The notes below the pieces were generated by a model. It had not been told where the DNA came from, searched no databases, and saw only the letters and a program-made list of their open reading frames with translations. A stretch of 64,000 nt of DNA, from the NCBI GenBank assembly GCA_031772625.1, contig CM062820.1:1076881369-1076945368 (forward strand), read 5' to 3'. Position 1 is the stretch's first letter. Every line of letters begins with the position of its first letter. Shown piece after piece: positions 12,386-25,039 of this stretch. Source of the DNA: Pinus tabuliformis. Its lineage: Eukaryota; Streptophyta; Pinopsida; Pinales; Pinaceae. The translations under genes were made by a program, and so were the position numbers.

Positions 12386-13571
12386 TGTTGAAATATGTAA
12401 CTAAGTTCAGTCTTCATAAGGACAAGGGTAATCATGAATTTTTGTAATTGATGTAAATAATAAAACTAAAATTATTTATGTTATGCTTAAGTCATGGGTT
12501 TCATGCTCAAGGAATTTTATTTTTATAGATAAATCTCCCATTGAGAGCTATTAGGATTGGTCATCAAGTAATAAATTCTATTGAGTCAATGTTAACTATT
12601 GAAGACCCATTTTGACATGTCATACATTTTAAAAAGATAATTTATTTGAGTCACAAACCCTCTAAGACCTTGTCACAAGAACTCCCTCAAGTTGGCCTTC
12701 AAAAGAAATGAAGATGATTCTAGAATAACATGTCATCCTAGGCACAAGATCAAGTCGGCCTATCTTGCATGGAAAAACCACTATATATAGGAGCATTTGA
12801 CATCTCTTGAAGAATAATTCAATCCAACATCTAAAATAGAGAAGGAAGTGCAAGAAACACTAGAGAAAGGGGTCATCATCAAGCGAAGAAAGGAGGAATA
12901 GAAACTGAGGTATTTTGGCACTATTTTGGGCTATTCTCCTCACACGTGTTACATAAACTAGGGTTTCTGCAGTAGTATCATATCTGTCCTTGAAGAAATC
13001 ATCAAGGTGGTCACGAATCCAACATTATTTATAGCCAAGGTCACAAGTAGAAGCCCTCATGTCAAGCGAATAAATAAATCACCATCAAGATCCATAATTC
13101 ATCCCACACGTGTGAACTTGTAGAATTTTCAGGCAGTTGAGAATTGCAGGATTGTGGAGGAAGGCTGAAATTTCAGAATAGTCGAAATGTGCAGTGCTAG
13201 AAGTCAGTTTGACTAGTGTTGACTTGTTCAAGAAGAAGAAGAAGTAGTGAAGAAGGGTCTTGTGACTTGGTCTTGAATAGGTTAATAGGTCAATGGTCTT
13301 GGTCCTGGAATTCATCACTTGAAGATTCTATAAGAAGAAGAATTTGTTTGGGTTTTCCACTCAAGTTGGAGAGGTTTTAGCCCTAGATGATTGCCTACAT
13401 CCTATGTCTCTTGTCTCATTATTTTTTATGGTTTGGTGGGTATTTGATGAAGAAGAACACTATAAAAATATAATTCAAATAATAACCTAATCTAAAGAAG
13501 TAAAAAGTATTCACAAGCAGTTATCATTGCTAGAGAAATCATCTTTTGTTTCTAACCTATATTTCTCAACA
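12386..13571 (+). repeat. Element B 5' LTR
   Basis: It begins with TGTTGAAATATG, close to the LTR start of element E, and ends with CTCAACA immediately before a tRNA-Met-type PBS, giving the TG...CA ends expected of an LTR and a length of 1186 bp. A TATA box is present at 12781-12790. No partner LTR is visible in the window, so the start is chosen from its likeness to element E and from the TG rule. Confidence 0.7.
12781..12790 (+). promoter_or_regulatory. Element B LTR TATA box
   Basis: CTATATATAG lies about 395 bp into the LTR, a plausible U3 promoter position. This is a sequence match only. Confidence 0.5.
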
Positions 13572-13583
13572 TGGTATTAGAGC
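13572..13583 (+). promoter_or_regulatory. Element B primer binding site
   Basis: TGGTATTAGAGC follows the LTR end without a gap. It differs by one base from TGGTATCAGAGC, the plant copia PBS complementary to the 3' end of initiator tRNA-Met. Confidence 0.85.
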
Positions 13584-14090
13584 TAAGGTGACATATCAAG
13601 GAAGGGTAGCTCAACAAGGAACACTCAATAATTCAATAATAAAAGGGCATCAAATCATATAGAATATCATCTCATCCTCAAAGAGTTTTGAAGTCAAGGT
13701 CTACATCATCATTAAAGGAAGTTTCAAAACCCTAGATCGGTCAAAGAAGAAGTCTACACTAGAAGAAGTCCCGGGATACTCAAGTCATGATCAAAGAAAG
13801 AGACCACAAAGTCCCTACATATACTCAAGCTGAAGATATCTACAAATAAAAGTAACTTGAATTCTACTGAAGGAAGTTGTCATCATCATCAACAAGGACA
13901 TTGTCATCATCATCAAAAGTTCTAAGGTGATCTCCCTCTCTTTGGAGCCAGGGATCACTCTTGAAGAAAACTATCCTCATCAAGGAGAAGTTTTATGTTA
14001 TCTGTATCATCATCAAATTCAAGGAGGCATAAAATTGAAGAAGAATATTCACAAGTAAGTATATTTATGTCTACATCTGAATCTGTCAAA

Positions 14091-14880
14091 ATGTCTTTTT
14101 GTTAGGAAAAAAACAAGTTGGTTGGCGCTTCAAACTTTCTTACATGGAAGGAAAGGACAGATCTAAATCTCATTTAAAAATGAGGACATGGAACATGTTA
14201 AGGGCTTAATCACCAAACCTCCAAAAGAATATGCTCAAGCACTTGCAAGGTTTATGAAATGGGAAGTAAGGGATCAAAGGATTGTCATAGAATCCATCAA
14301 GGATCCCCTCATTCCATATGTATCAAAACTCAAAACTTCAAAATAAATATATGACAAACTGGTATAGTTGTTTTCTGTAAGCACTAAAGGATAAGTTATG
14401 TCATTGACGCAATAACTCTAAAAGCTAAGGATATCAAAAGAAGAATGAATAACCTCATACTTTATTAGAATATCTAAAATAAGGGACCAACTTCAAGATC
14501 TAGGAGAAATAATATCTGACAAAGAGATTACCGTAGTACTAAATGGACTACTAGAGGAATGGGGAAATTTACAACAAGAGTTTATGGGAAGAAGGAAGCT
14601 ACTCCATTCAAGGATCTATGTCATTATGCAAGATTGAAGAAACTAGGTTGAAGGAAAAAATTGATGTAGGATCAAATGGGCAAAATTAAGCATATGCTAC
14701 AATGACCAAAAAAAAAAAATTCGGAAAATTTGGTCCTCAGAAAAAGAAGAATATGGCTAAGTTTCATTGCTATGGATTTCAAGAATATGGGAACTACAAG
14801 AGAGATTGTCCTAAGCTCAAGAAGGATAATAACAAAAGGGGAAGATAAGAATCCCATATCACCAAAGAAGTGGAGGAAGT
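14091..14880 (+). pseudogene. Element B gag (broken, split by D)
   Basis: Joined frames show a copia-type gag: near 14110-14160 'KLVGASNFLTWKERTDL', the N-terminal motif of these proteins; further on 'PPKEYAQALA', 'IKDPLIPYVSKLKTSK' and 'EITVVLNGLLEEWGNL'. From 14753 the frame 'MAKFHCYGFQEYGNYKRDC' corresponds to a CCHC zinc knuckle in which the second Cys is Phe and the His is Asn, so zinc binding is lost. Several stops and frameshifts occur. The frame is interrupted at 14880 by the LTR of element D and resumes in frame at 56142 after a 5-bp duplicated target. Confidence 0.8.
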
Positions 14881-15934
14881 TGTTACACAGTATTTTGTCA
14901 TATCTCCTATTCACTTCCTATACCATATCCCGAAGTGCCAAAACATTGAATACTGTGCAGCATATCCATCATGATATACAAACCAAAACCTCCCTGAAGA
15001 ATCAAAGGAAAACTGCCTTGAATCCATTCTGGAGAAGGTTGCCTAAAAACCTAATTTTTGGCATCAGCACATTTTTCTCCACTGCTTACCCGTGTTGATG
15101 GCAGGTTTCTTAGTTATACAATCACACTGTCAGCAGGTGTTTTCATAGGAAAAATTGCACTGAACCTCTTCTGGCAAGTTTTCCCAAACTGGAGGAGAAG
15201 CTTCGCTCACTAGAACCTTCGAGAACATCGAGATGGATATTGGTTTTTGTTGATATGGTCGAGCTCTCTCATTTTGGCCTCTTGATCTTATCATCATGGG
15301 TTTCCCTCTTGATATGTGGACCTTCCTCCCTCTTTTGTAGATCCCTAACTCCCTCTTCCTTCCTATAAATTCACTCCCTTCCATCCCCAAATGGTTGGTC
15401 ATTAATTGTTGCATCCCTATGCTGAGACCATGCTTACATGCTAACCATTCTAGCTTGGAGAAGGAGTGCTTGAAGAGTATTTGCTTGGTCTTGGACATCC
15501 ACCAAGAGGAGGTCTCCAACATCAAGGCATAGGTTGTATGCTTCCCTTTTTAGCTTATTAATACATGCATCTCATGTTCACTTTCCATAGTTGTGTAAAT
15601 GTTTATGCTATTACCTTAATGTTCCTTGATCTGTTAAGTAGTTTATGTTTGATGTATGCCATATATGCTCTCATATCTTGCATAGTACTTTGATATTCCT
15701 TGCAGGTTTCCAGACGTGAAGAACAACTAAGGAGCAAGGCCTGGAGCGAAATATTCAAAGCCACCTCTAAGGATCGAGCGATTAGCATCAGAACGAGGTA
15801 GGTTTCTCCTTCCTTCTACATTTTTCAAACATAAGCTAGGAAAGTGTATGTTAGTTTGTTTAGTTTGTTGCTAGACCCACTCATTGGGATAGATGGATTG
15901 CCTCTGTCCGCAGAGGGGATTTGCCTTCACAAAA
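14881..15934 (+). repeat. Element D 5' LTR
   Basis: It starts TGTTACACAGTATTTTG and ends near CCTTCACAAAA just before the PBS. It aligns with 55185-56136. The difference in length is explained by about 100 bp (around 14950-15040) present here and missing in the 3' copy between short direct repeats. By eye the first 67 aligned bases differ at 6 positions, so the insertion is old. Confidence 0.85.
15364..15371 (+). promoter_or_regulatory. Element D LTR TATA box (5' copy)
   Basis: TATAAATT sits in a C/T-rich context (CCTTCCTATAAATTCACTCC) and is conserved in the other LTR at 55575-55582, which supports a real promoter. Confidence 0.6.
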
Positions 15935-15937
15935 AAA

Positions 15938-15955
15938 TGGCGACTCCACTGGGGA
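15938..15955 (+). promoter_or_regulatory. Element D primer binding site
   Basis: TGGCGACTCCACTGGGGA lies a few bases after the LTR end. From memory this is the PBS form used by plant Tat/Ogre elements, complementary to a tRNA 3' end (reported as tRNA-Arg). It gives the plus orientation of the element. Confidence 0.85.
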
Positions 15956-17756
15956 AGCTATAGCCTGTTCATCCTCCTTTCTCAACTGATCTCTTGATCA
16001 ATTTGATCGACCATCGTGTTATCAGTTAGTTTGGGTTGATATAGGTCTGCACAATCATTGGTTGCTATCTTAGAGTGCTCAGTCTGGAAGTGTTTACGAA
16101 ATTATTTTTATTTTTTGCCTCATTCCTCACCCAACGCGCTTTTTTATTTGACAGTCGCGTTTCCAACGTGTTTTTTTATTAAAACAATCGCACTTATCCC
16201 CTGTTCAATGCTAGTTTGGCCTTAACTGTCACAATGATCCCTGAGATTGGCAAAAATATAGGGTTTCTCTATCAAACCCAGGTGTATCTGAGCCCCTGAG
16301 GTCTTATTTTGTCTTGCATGACTGTATTTTATTAATGTTTTGATTGATTACCTCATTTTATTAGCTAATTCTTAGTCCTTTGAACTTTCAAGTGTTTGAG
16401 TGCAATTGGATTGATTTTATGGTTTATAGTTCAATTGGTTGCCACTTTCCGCTTGTGAGTGTCTTCGGGTCTCTGGTTTGTTGAATGATTAGGTCTGTTC
16501 ATCTAGTGAAATCACTTGAAACATTGACTTACATTTGTTTTGGTTTGTGCGAAGTTGTTTTTCATGTGTATTAGATCATCTTGCAGTTGAAATCCATCTT
16601 TGTCATTTATCAAATATAGATTACATTGTTTGGTTTGCAAACTGAAATAAGTATATTTTCTTATCTATTTGAAAGAGAAAGTGAAAGACATTTTCATTGA
16701 GTGCTTTTGAATTTGGTGTTACTTTGATTGATGCCTTGTTTGCATTAGGAGTATTTTGAGTCAAAATCTTCTTTTTTCCTTTAATTGAAGCTTACTTGGA
16801 TGTGAGCATCTAAAAATCAAAGAGACCATCATATAAGTAAAGTGCATCTTAATGAAGGTCATTTTTTCTTTCAATAGATTGCATATTCATTAGTGAAAGT
16901 GAAGTTTAGTTTTTCTCTTGCATTTTTCATTTAGAAAAGTTAGTAGAGGCATATTGTTTGATGCATTCTCTTGTTTGATGCAATAAATTCTTGAATCTCT
17001 TCCCCCATTAGTATAGAATTAATTGAAATGAAAGGTTTCCTTTTTTCATATAGTTGCATTCTAGGATTCAGGTGACATCATTTGAGCCCAAAATTGAAAC
17101 CTAATTCAAGAAAAACTTTAAAATTTACTAAATTAACCTAAGGAGTGTTTGGAACTTAAGGCAAACATTTAGATGTCTAGGCTAGAGAAGTGTTCCAGCA
17201 TCTATAAACCTAGCAGTTGTCGTTAACTGCCTGCATTGTAACCCAAGGATGAAATATCGTTCCAGTATGGAAGTATATCAGAGGTTCTCCAGTACTCTAG
17301 GGTATATCGAAGGCACTCTAGTATGGCAAGTATATCAGAATGATCTCACCGAATGGTTATGCATTAGATAATGCTAACATGGACTTGTGCTCCCCGTACC
17401 ATCGAGTATATATTGGGAGACCCCACTAGGTTTTTATCCTTTAGCCACAGGTAACCGAGTCAGCCGCCTTGTAAATGTGATACACCAAACACAACATTCA
17501 GGGAGATCGGTTGTCGTACGTTAAGTCCTTGGTTTCGGCTAAGGTTTATATAGAAGTTCATGGATACTTGGTAAACCCTCTTGTCTAATACACCCTTTTT
17601 GATTTATTTCTTGTTTTTAAGTTCTAAAATTTAACTGCCCACGATAACATGACTTACCTATGCAGTTATCCTTGGCCTCATATTGCCTAATTAATAGTAA
17701 ATTTTAATTGTAGGCTCAAATCAACCACCCCTTATTGTTTTTGAGAAAAGGTCATC
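15956..17756 (+). other. Element D untranslated leader
   Basis: About 1.8 kb between PBS and gag has no sustained frame or domain. Near 17240-17340 a short motif recurs ('gtatatcaga' and 'aagtatatcag', with 'ctccagtact' and 'ctctagtatg' between). Long non-coding leaders are usual in Tat-type elements. Confidence 0.6.
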
Positions 17757-19581
17757 GTGGTTGAACCATCAGGTTCACCTTACATTTCCCCTTCATCATC
17801 TGACACTGAAGGGTCATCACAAGGAGTTCATCCTAATTTTTCACAGTCACTTGAAGCCCAAGGTCTTGAACTTGGAATTGTCCTGAGTATCCAACCCTTG
17901 CTTCTCGTCCTCCACCTCGAGACTCATCATCATCTCAGGAATCTGATCCAGAAACCCTTGAGAGTCCACAGAGGTTTGTTTTATTCCCTCTGAATCCTCT
18001 TTTTGATCCATTGATTATATCTCTTTAAAGACCTTATAGTCCATATGATAATCCCGATGTACCTTTGGAGCTATCTCCATGACCATCTCAGATTCCTCCT
18101 CGCCAACTGTTTCCACCCATGGCTTCAGAGGGTGAATTTCCAACCTCTTCTCAAGGTCCTCCACAAGTCTCAGCTACTCATACTCCTAGTGTTGACAATG
18201 ATTCTGAATATGACTTTCCACCTGAATTTTATCCATATGTGGGAAGTCTTACACCTCCACCACCCCTCGAAAGTAGTAAGCCTTTGTTTCCAGTTAGTTA
18301 TACATCTTTGGCTCAATTAGTTTCAGGTACTCCAAGTGCATCTTCATTTATCACAATCCCATTTGGTCATCGGGAACCATGCCTATTCCTGGTCTGTTTG
18401 TTTCAAACTTCGCCTCTCAAATTCCTATACCGATTGCAGTTTCATCAGTTCATGTACAACCGACAGTTATGGTTGGGGCAATTAATGTCCCTATAAGTTC
18501 TCAAGGTCCTCCATTAAGTGGAAAATATATGCCACCACCTATCCCACCGCATGGAGGGAAAAAACCAGCTCTACCTTATGTACCTCTTGTTTCTAGTGGA
18601 ACTTATGTGAGTGCACCTCAAACTCACACTACTGGAGCTAGTCAAAATGTTGGCAGTGTACCTTTTCTTGGTGGATCATCAATTCCATCTGTATCAAGCC
18701 AAAACTAGTATTAATAGCCTCTTTCGGCTCAGGTACCCTACCAACAACCGTACCCTCCGTATGTCTCTCAACAACCTAAAAATCAACCATTTACTCAACA
18801 GGCAGGTCCCCAAATGCAGCCTAGTTCGAATCCCTCATTTGGGGCATTTGGTCAAATTCAAGCTAGAACTTATCAATACCAACCTGGAACTCAACAAATT
18901 CCACAAGGAACTTTTCAACAACATCAACCTTATGTAGAACAACAACCTTATGTACAACAACAACCTTTTGTACAACAAGGACCTTATGTGCAACAAGGGC
19001 CTTACTAACAACTGTTGCAACAACAAGGACAACCCTTGTAGTAGCAAAACCAACCCTTGCAGCCACAAGGTCAACCCCTCTAGTAGCAAGGCCAACAATT
19101 TTACCACTAGGGTCAATAGTTTCAACAACAACCTTATAATCCATATGCCTCACAAGTTGTTTATCCTCCTTATGGTTTTCAACGGCCTATGCCAGGTCAG
19201 TATCGAACTTACCTTGGTCAAAACCCACCCTTATGGGGGCAGAATCCACCTTCGTATGGTCAGAATGCCCCTCAGTGGGGACAATATCAAGCTCCTTATG
19301 GTCAAAATCCTCCACTTTGGGGAAATAACCCATACCAGCAAGGATGGAATCCACAATATGGGCCTTATCAAAGGCCTTCCATGCCTTTCAACCGACAATT
19401 TCCATTCCTAGCAACGTTGGAACTGTCGAATGTGTCAATGATCACTAATGATCCAATGCTTCATTTGCCCTATTGGCCTCCGGTTCCTACTAAGATTCCT
19501 GGTGATTTTCTGAAATTCGAAGGAAAATCTGGAGAAGACCCCCAGGCCCACGTTATGACTTACCATTTATGGTGTTCATCT
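17757..19581 (+). pseudogene. Element D gag, N-terminal part, low-complexity Gln/Pro-rich
   Basis: Joined frames give a long disordered N-terminal region. It begins Ser/Pro-rich (17757 on, 'MVEPSGSPYISPSSSD'), then Pro/Ser/Thr-rich (18119-18708), then has tandem 'PYVQQ'-type repeats (18928-19008) and 'GQNPPLWGQNPPSYG'-type repeats (about 19210-19330), followed by the start of a structured gag domain ('PYWPPVPTKIPGDFLKFEGK', 'HVMTYHLW'). At least seven stops in 19009-19110 fall where Gln would continue the repeats, which fits CAA/CAG decay. The frame is cut at 19581 by element C and resumes in frame at 40049. Confidence 0.8.
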
Positions 19582-20402
19582 TGTTATCACTCAGATTTTC
19601 CCTGAAGTTGTAAGAAGAGGGAAAGGGGTCCAAGGTAACCACAAACCAACTTTTAAGTATAGAATCTAGCCAATTTGTACTCGGACAAGGCTCTCTCTTT
19701 AAGATTTAGCTTTGTTTTATAGATATTAGGCTAGTTATGAAAGCTTGGAGGTTTTGATTAAGTTTGGTGGTGGAATTCAAAAGCAAATGGATATAACTGA
19801 GTATTTCAGGCCATTGGGCTATGGAGTCAACAGATGATGGCTTAACTGGATTTGGCTTATCAGCAAAATGATGGCTTCACAGGGCAAGATAGCTAAATAG
19901 TGAACAAATGGTAACTTGAAAAGATGGGATGGACTTAAAAGGGAAGAAGGGCAATTAAGAATCCTTCAACATGTTTTAAGAAGAGGGAACTTGAATGATA
20001 ATTAATAAAAATCAATTAAGAATTTCCTATCAATTGACCAAAATGATAAACTAAAAAGCAGGAGCAGTTAAGAATTCCTTGCCTATGATAGTTTAGAAGA
20101 AAACATTTAGAATAAAACAATTTTAAAGACAGATTTCACTTAAACACTTTTTGAATTACACTTTTTTGTTTTAATATTCAGATATGGAACACAGTTGAAA
20201 TATTAAACAAGAAAATAATAACACATGAGATATAGAATACTTATTTGTCCGGTGTTTGACACACGAATCCTGTGAAAATTCCTTTGTATTATTTCTTCAT
20301 CCAACCAGCCATACAAAAATTGTCCAATAGTACTTCTTTTCCAAAATAATTAGTCTTACAGAAATGTCTAAGAATCCACCCCCAATACTCCAAATGAGGG
20401 AG

Positions 20403-20410
20403 TATTTATA
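20403..20410 (-). promoter_or_regulatory. Element C probable genomic-RNA TATA box (3' LTR copy)
   Basis: The minus strand reads TATAAATACTCCCTCAT, a strong plant-type TATA context, conserved in the other LTR at 34046-34053. It lies about 820 bp from the LTR's downstream end, so most of the LTR would be U3. Confidence 0.6.
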
Positions 20411-20751
20411 CAAAAATTTACAATAAAATATCTCATAACAAAGAGAGATATATTCTAGAATGACTAACTATATGTTACATGAAAGTAGAGACAGATGGTC
20501 TCGACGATAGAAGATAAAGTAAACTGATGGCTTACTGTCCTTGTTTTTGTGAACGAGTTGGAGGCAGGCCCTATGATTAGGCATAGTTCTGTCATCTTTA
20601 TAATTCTGTGCTGGCTATTCTTCTTTTCATCTTCTTACTGATACACTTTGACCTGTTCTGATACTCTTTACCTACTTGATCCTTGTTTACCCTCTTTTAT
20701 CACAATTGACTATGGTAAATAATAAAATTTTAATTTTTTACCAAGGATAAA

Positions 20752-23700
20752 TCACAAAATCTCTGTCATGTCCATCCACCATTTTTCCTGTGGTATTCTG
20801 GTCCTTTGAAGTTTCCTAAATATTTCATTAGCCTCTGTGTATTTGAGAAAGTTAGGTTGAACTGGAAACAAATGCTTTAACTCATGTTCAACATAGAAAA
20901 GGTTCTCCAGACTGTCATAGAGAACTCTCCCTGTAGGCAGTGCCTTCGGTGCAGATGCACTAGCTGATAAACTGGCATGGTTATCTACATATTGAGCCAA
21001 TTTATCAACATAGTCTATATGTTTCATCACTTTATCATTAATAACTAAAGGACTGGGGAGTCCTTTGCTTGCAAAATACCAAACTTTTCCATGAAACTAT
21101 TAATTTCTTCTTGCATGTTCTGGCATCTCCTTTCCAAATTTTGCATCAGAGACCTTTTGGTCAAAACTTTCTTGACTTCGAGAATAGTCCCTATTCTGTC
21201 TTCAATGCCTAGCTCTTCTAACTGGTAGTTATTTTTGCTACTCAAAAAATTTATTAACCTGGTGGCTTGCTCAGGTTTTCCTCCTAGCTCTTCTTTAGTT
21301 CTCTGGATTTCTTCAAGAGCTACTTTTACCAAATCAATCTATTCAAAAATTATTTGTATTGATGGCCAAACATCATTTATTGACTGAGTGATGTTGGTCC
21401 AAAGAATCTTCCTAATGTCTGCTAAGGGTTTGTCAAATGTGAGGTCCTTCTCTAATGATTTCACCTATTGAGCTAACCCTTTGTTCTCCCTTACCTTTTC
21501 AGCAAAATTTATTTTTGAAAGATCATATTTCTGTTCTAAGGTAACAAATTGTTCTTTTACCTTCTACAATTCAGAGACTTGGAGCTTCATCTCCTCCATT
21601 GATTTTATCAACTCTTCTGTGCTCAAACCTGAAGTACTTGCCTGTGCTATTTCTGCCATTGCTGCTCCTGTGACTGTACCTATGATTACTTCAGCTGTGA
21701 CTAAACGGAAATTGGGTGCCAGAGCTATTTCCAGTGTTGAAGGGACTATAGTGGAGACCACTGGTATCACATTTGGAGGATGAGAGGTCAACTCTCCCTG
21801 CTTTCTCTTCAATGATTTTTCTAACTATTGTTTAGTCTCTTTTAACTGTTCATTTAGCTTTAGGAATAAGTCCATAATCTCTTCTTCAAACTTCTTCTGA
21901 ACAACTTCTACAGTTTGTGGATGTCTTGTTGGTGGTAATTTTAGCTGCTTTCTTAAGGTAGCTATGTCTTCATCTTTTTTCTTTATTAAGGCCTCTGCTG
22001 CCTTCACATCCTTTGGGTTATGACCCAATCCAATCACTAACTCTTCCAAAGATTTAATTCTGTTGTCTTTAGCCTGTGAGGAGGCTCTTTCCAGCTGTAA
22101 TTAGGCAGTTGTATTATTCAAAGAATTTTCCAATCTTTGGGCCATCATGGCTTTACTGGTCAATGTTGAATATACCATTTCCCCTGTCTGCTTGTGTAAC
22201 TCAATCTAATCCAGGGGATGAATGTCCTTTGCCATGACCTCAAAATATGTTTGAAGGTAATCTACAATTGTTTGAGGCTGTTGTACTTTGGGCTTGAAGA
22301 AGTTCATTTTCATTTTTCCCTCCTTGATGTCATAGGCTAACATCAACTTATTATGATTGGTGGGAGCCATTTTTAAATACTGATTGTAGACCTAGATACC
22401 TAATGGCTCATTCTTGGATTTTATTTCTTTGAATTTCTTTTTAATATCCAAGTTCTCATTTCCTGCAGGCTTGAAAGATGACACTTCCGCACTTTGTTGC
22501 CTCTCTAACTCTTGTCTCTGTGAGCTAGAAGGTGTCTCACCCACTGGGAAAGTTTGATGGCTGTCTACACCTTCTTTTCTTTGACTATCTGTAGTTTCTT
22601 CAAAAAATTCCTTTTCTGAATGAGGGTTTAGCCTTTGCCTATTAGCATCAGGCTGTTCTAATGGACCACTAGCAGGGGTAGCTACTTCCCTGTCTCTCTT
22701 TTTGTTCTTTTCCTCATTTAGAGGAGTCTGTAAAATTGGTGGCTCACCTATGTTGACTTGAGTTGGGTGAGTCTATGTTTGAGCTTCCTTGTGAGAAGTT
22801 TCAGGTCGCTTTGACATGGTCGATTGTTCTGTTGCCTAGGTGTTGGTTTCCTTTTCTCTCCCCTGTGATGTCTCAGCAAGGGGTGCACTGGTCTCCTGTG
22901 AGTGCCTTTGAGAGGTATCAGCTGTTGAGGCACTAATCCCTGATGCTGACCTTTGAGAGGTCTCAAATTGCACATGTCCAAAAGAATCTAGGTCAAATGT
23001 TTTTTCAAGATCTTTCATTACATTTTCTATGTTGATCTGCTCACTATCTGTTTCTACTAGGGTCCCTTCCCTCCATTCATCCATATTGAAAATCACTCAA
23101 TCTCTGGAATTATGTGATGCAAGTGAGGTGATAGTCTATTTTTCATCCTTCTATCACAGATGAAACTATGAGGGTCATATGGAGTCCAACCAAAACTTTT
23201 GTTTAATTTCAGATCATCTTGTAGAATTTTTTCTGCTGCTTTCCATGCTTCCCTAGTGTTGCAGACAAAATGGCCTAAGTGATCCTTGATCTGAGTTGTG
23301 CTTTCTTCTTGGCCTTAGTAAAATGAATTAAATCTGAGTTTATCATCTATCTATAATATTCCAATGCAAACAGTCTCATTGGAACATATCTAGGTAGCTT
23401 GAATGGGGCAAGCTCACACCCATATACCCTGATTTCTGTGTGATTTTGGTATAAATACCAATCACCCACTCTGTACTATTTTGGAGAGCTGAAGGATCCT
23501 CTTGATGTCATCACTAATTCTCAGAGGATAATTCCCTGTCAGCAATGTAGTCACTGGGTGGACAAACTAATTAATGAACTCATTATAGGAATAAGGGCTA
23601 GAAAAATATCTATGGAAGATGGAGGTCCAAAAGATGACAGACCTTGGATTACCCTTAGTATGAAGTTTCTTGACTGAAAATGGGAATTTTTCTGATTGAT

Positions 23701-24770
23701 AGTAGAGGATGAGGTGATATATGAAGTTGGTATACTTAAAAACCCTTTCATTCTCCAGTCTCATGAACTGGTCATGAATTTTATCAGCAATGAATGAGGA
23801 ATAATCATACTTGACAACAGGGGGCTGTCCAGGGGTAAAGATAGACATCAACACTAGGGTCAGTTCATCTACATACTCACTAGTGTTGAATCCCATGACT
23901 GCAGATATCATATCAACTATGATTTTACCCATATCTGTGAAGAAAACTGACATATAAGGAGGTGGATCTTTAGTTTGATATCTTTTCTCTATGAAAGTTT
24001 GACAGAGGCGATTAAGTTTAGATTGGGATAATTTAGTTGATTTCTCAAGTAAATTTCCAATGGAAATGGGGGTGAGGGCATGACTAGGGTGAAATTGCAG
24101 CATCTCATTGATTGAGTCTATAGTTATAGTGAATAGGACTGTTTGGTTGGGAGACATGACTGCTCTGCGGGTGGGGTCATAATTTGCATGGCACTGATGG
24201 ATTATGTCAGGGAAAACATGCACAGTGGGGAGAAAATACATTGGGAGATTGGATTCCCATTTTCCCATGGCATCATAGCCACTCAAATTATTGTCTCGTC
24301 ACTGGCAAAAGACTTGCAGATGGTTTTTTTCAGTGGTTAGGTCTTTTATTTGAAAGTCTTTATCTGCCAAAGGCAGATAGTCTAAGTCATGATGAGGGGT
24401 GGTAATGGGAGCAACGTTTAGGGCTACTAGGGTTTCTATTCTGGTTTTTGTGGCTTCAGAAAGGCAACTGAGGTTTTCTTTATAAAATTGGTGAAACTAG
24501 GGGTCTGGGGAACTTGAATTAAAAAAGCAGTAACAAAATTGTGGTGAATTTAGGCCCTTTTTAGTTAATTTGCAATGGAAAACAAGTATTTGCAAGGTTT
24601 CAGGTCGAGAAGCTGATAAATACCTGCTTTTGGGGGACGGGCAACATAATGTAGGTATTGGGTGTAACTGGATGGTTCTGGGCGGCGTCAGCTGCAAAGT
24701 TTGGAGCAGGTTGGCAGCTAAAAGCTCAAGCTAGTTGACCTCGACGTTTATGTTTCCATGGATGTACAGG
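20752..24770 (-). pseudogene. LTR-borne ORF of element C, left copy (unknown function)
   Basis: Joined minus-strand frames give about 1,300 codons. The first part (24697-23567) has a compact domain with 'VAPITTPHHDLDYLPLADKD', 'MSGYDAMGKWESNLPMYF', 'TIDSINEMLQFHPSH', 'FTDMGKIIVDMISAVMG' and 'FIADKIHDQFMRLE'. Then follow 'NKSFGWTPYDPHSFICD', a Ser/Thr/Gln-rich linker (23096-22836), a charged linker, and a coiled-coil-like region (22049-21045). The C-terminal part is 'YDSLENLFYVEHELKHLF' (20752-21030). No convincing ATG is visible at the N-terminus. Stops are mostly TAG at probable Gln codons; two (21825-21827, 22392-22394) are shared with the other LTR. I recognise no family; a plant transposon-associated domain is possible. 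Confidence 0.7.
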
Positions 24771-24802
24771 TTTTAGAATAAACGATGAAAACGATTTATT
24801 TT

Positions 24803-24810
24803 GTTTTATA
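24803..24810 (-). promoter_or_regulatory. TATA-like box upstream of the LTR ORF (left copy)
   Basis: The minus strand reads GTGTATAAAACAAAAT just downstream of a CpG-richer patch and just upstream of the LTR coding region. It is conserved in the right copy at 38376-38383. This would fit a separate promoter for the LTR ORF, but TATA strings are common in AT-rich DNA. Confidence 0.4.
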
Positions 24811-25005
24811 CACAAAGTCAAGATTTGGCGGGTTACGAGATTTGGACAGGTGACGTTATCGGGCAAAAGACATGATGTTTTGTCATTTGTGGGATGGCAA
24901 TAAGCGGTTTCTATTGCGTCGCTCATCAGGGGGAGGTGGTATTTGGCCTTGAGCCAGAAATTCCATAGAAAAACGATGCGTGGCAAGGTACTGTGCACAA
25001 AACCG

Positions 25006-25039
25006 CTTTGTGATCGCGCACTAACGTGCGGTCACAAAG
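25006..25039. repeat. GC-rich inverted repeat in element C LTR
   Basis: Arms 25006-25020 and 25025-25039 pair around a 4-base loop with mismatches at three positions. In the right LTR the equivalent hairpin (about 38578-38611) is kept, and one T:A pair of the left copy is C:G there, a paired change. Confidence 0.55.

Larger units (their letters stand above)
12386..14880 (+). mobile_element. Element B: copia-like element, 5' part
   Basis: This is the outermost recognisable element. It has an LTR (12386-13571), a primer binding site directly after it and a broken gag that stops at the LTR of element D. A short gag continuation is found at 56137-56214 on the far side of D. No second LTR was found downstream, so the 3' half is deleted, too diverged or interrupted by the viral relic region. 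Confidence 0.75.

Noticed and set aside
18835-19153. Minus-strand ORFs opposite element D gag repeats
   Set aside because: Antisense shadow of CAA/CAG-rich repeats (Leu/Val-rich translations).
20752-24770. LTR ORF of element C as a host gene hit by an insertion
   Set aside because: The same coding region is in both LTRs at equivalent positions, so it belongs to the element.
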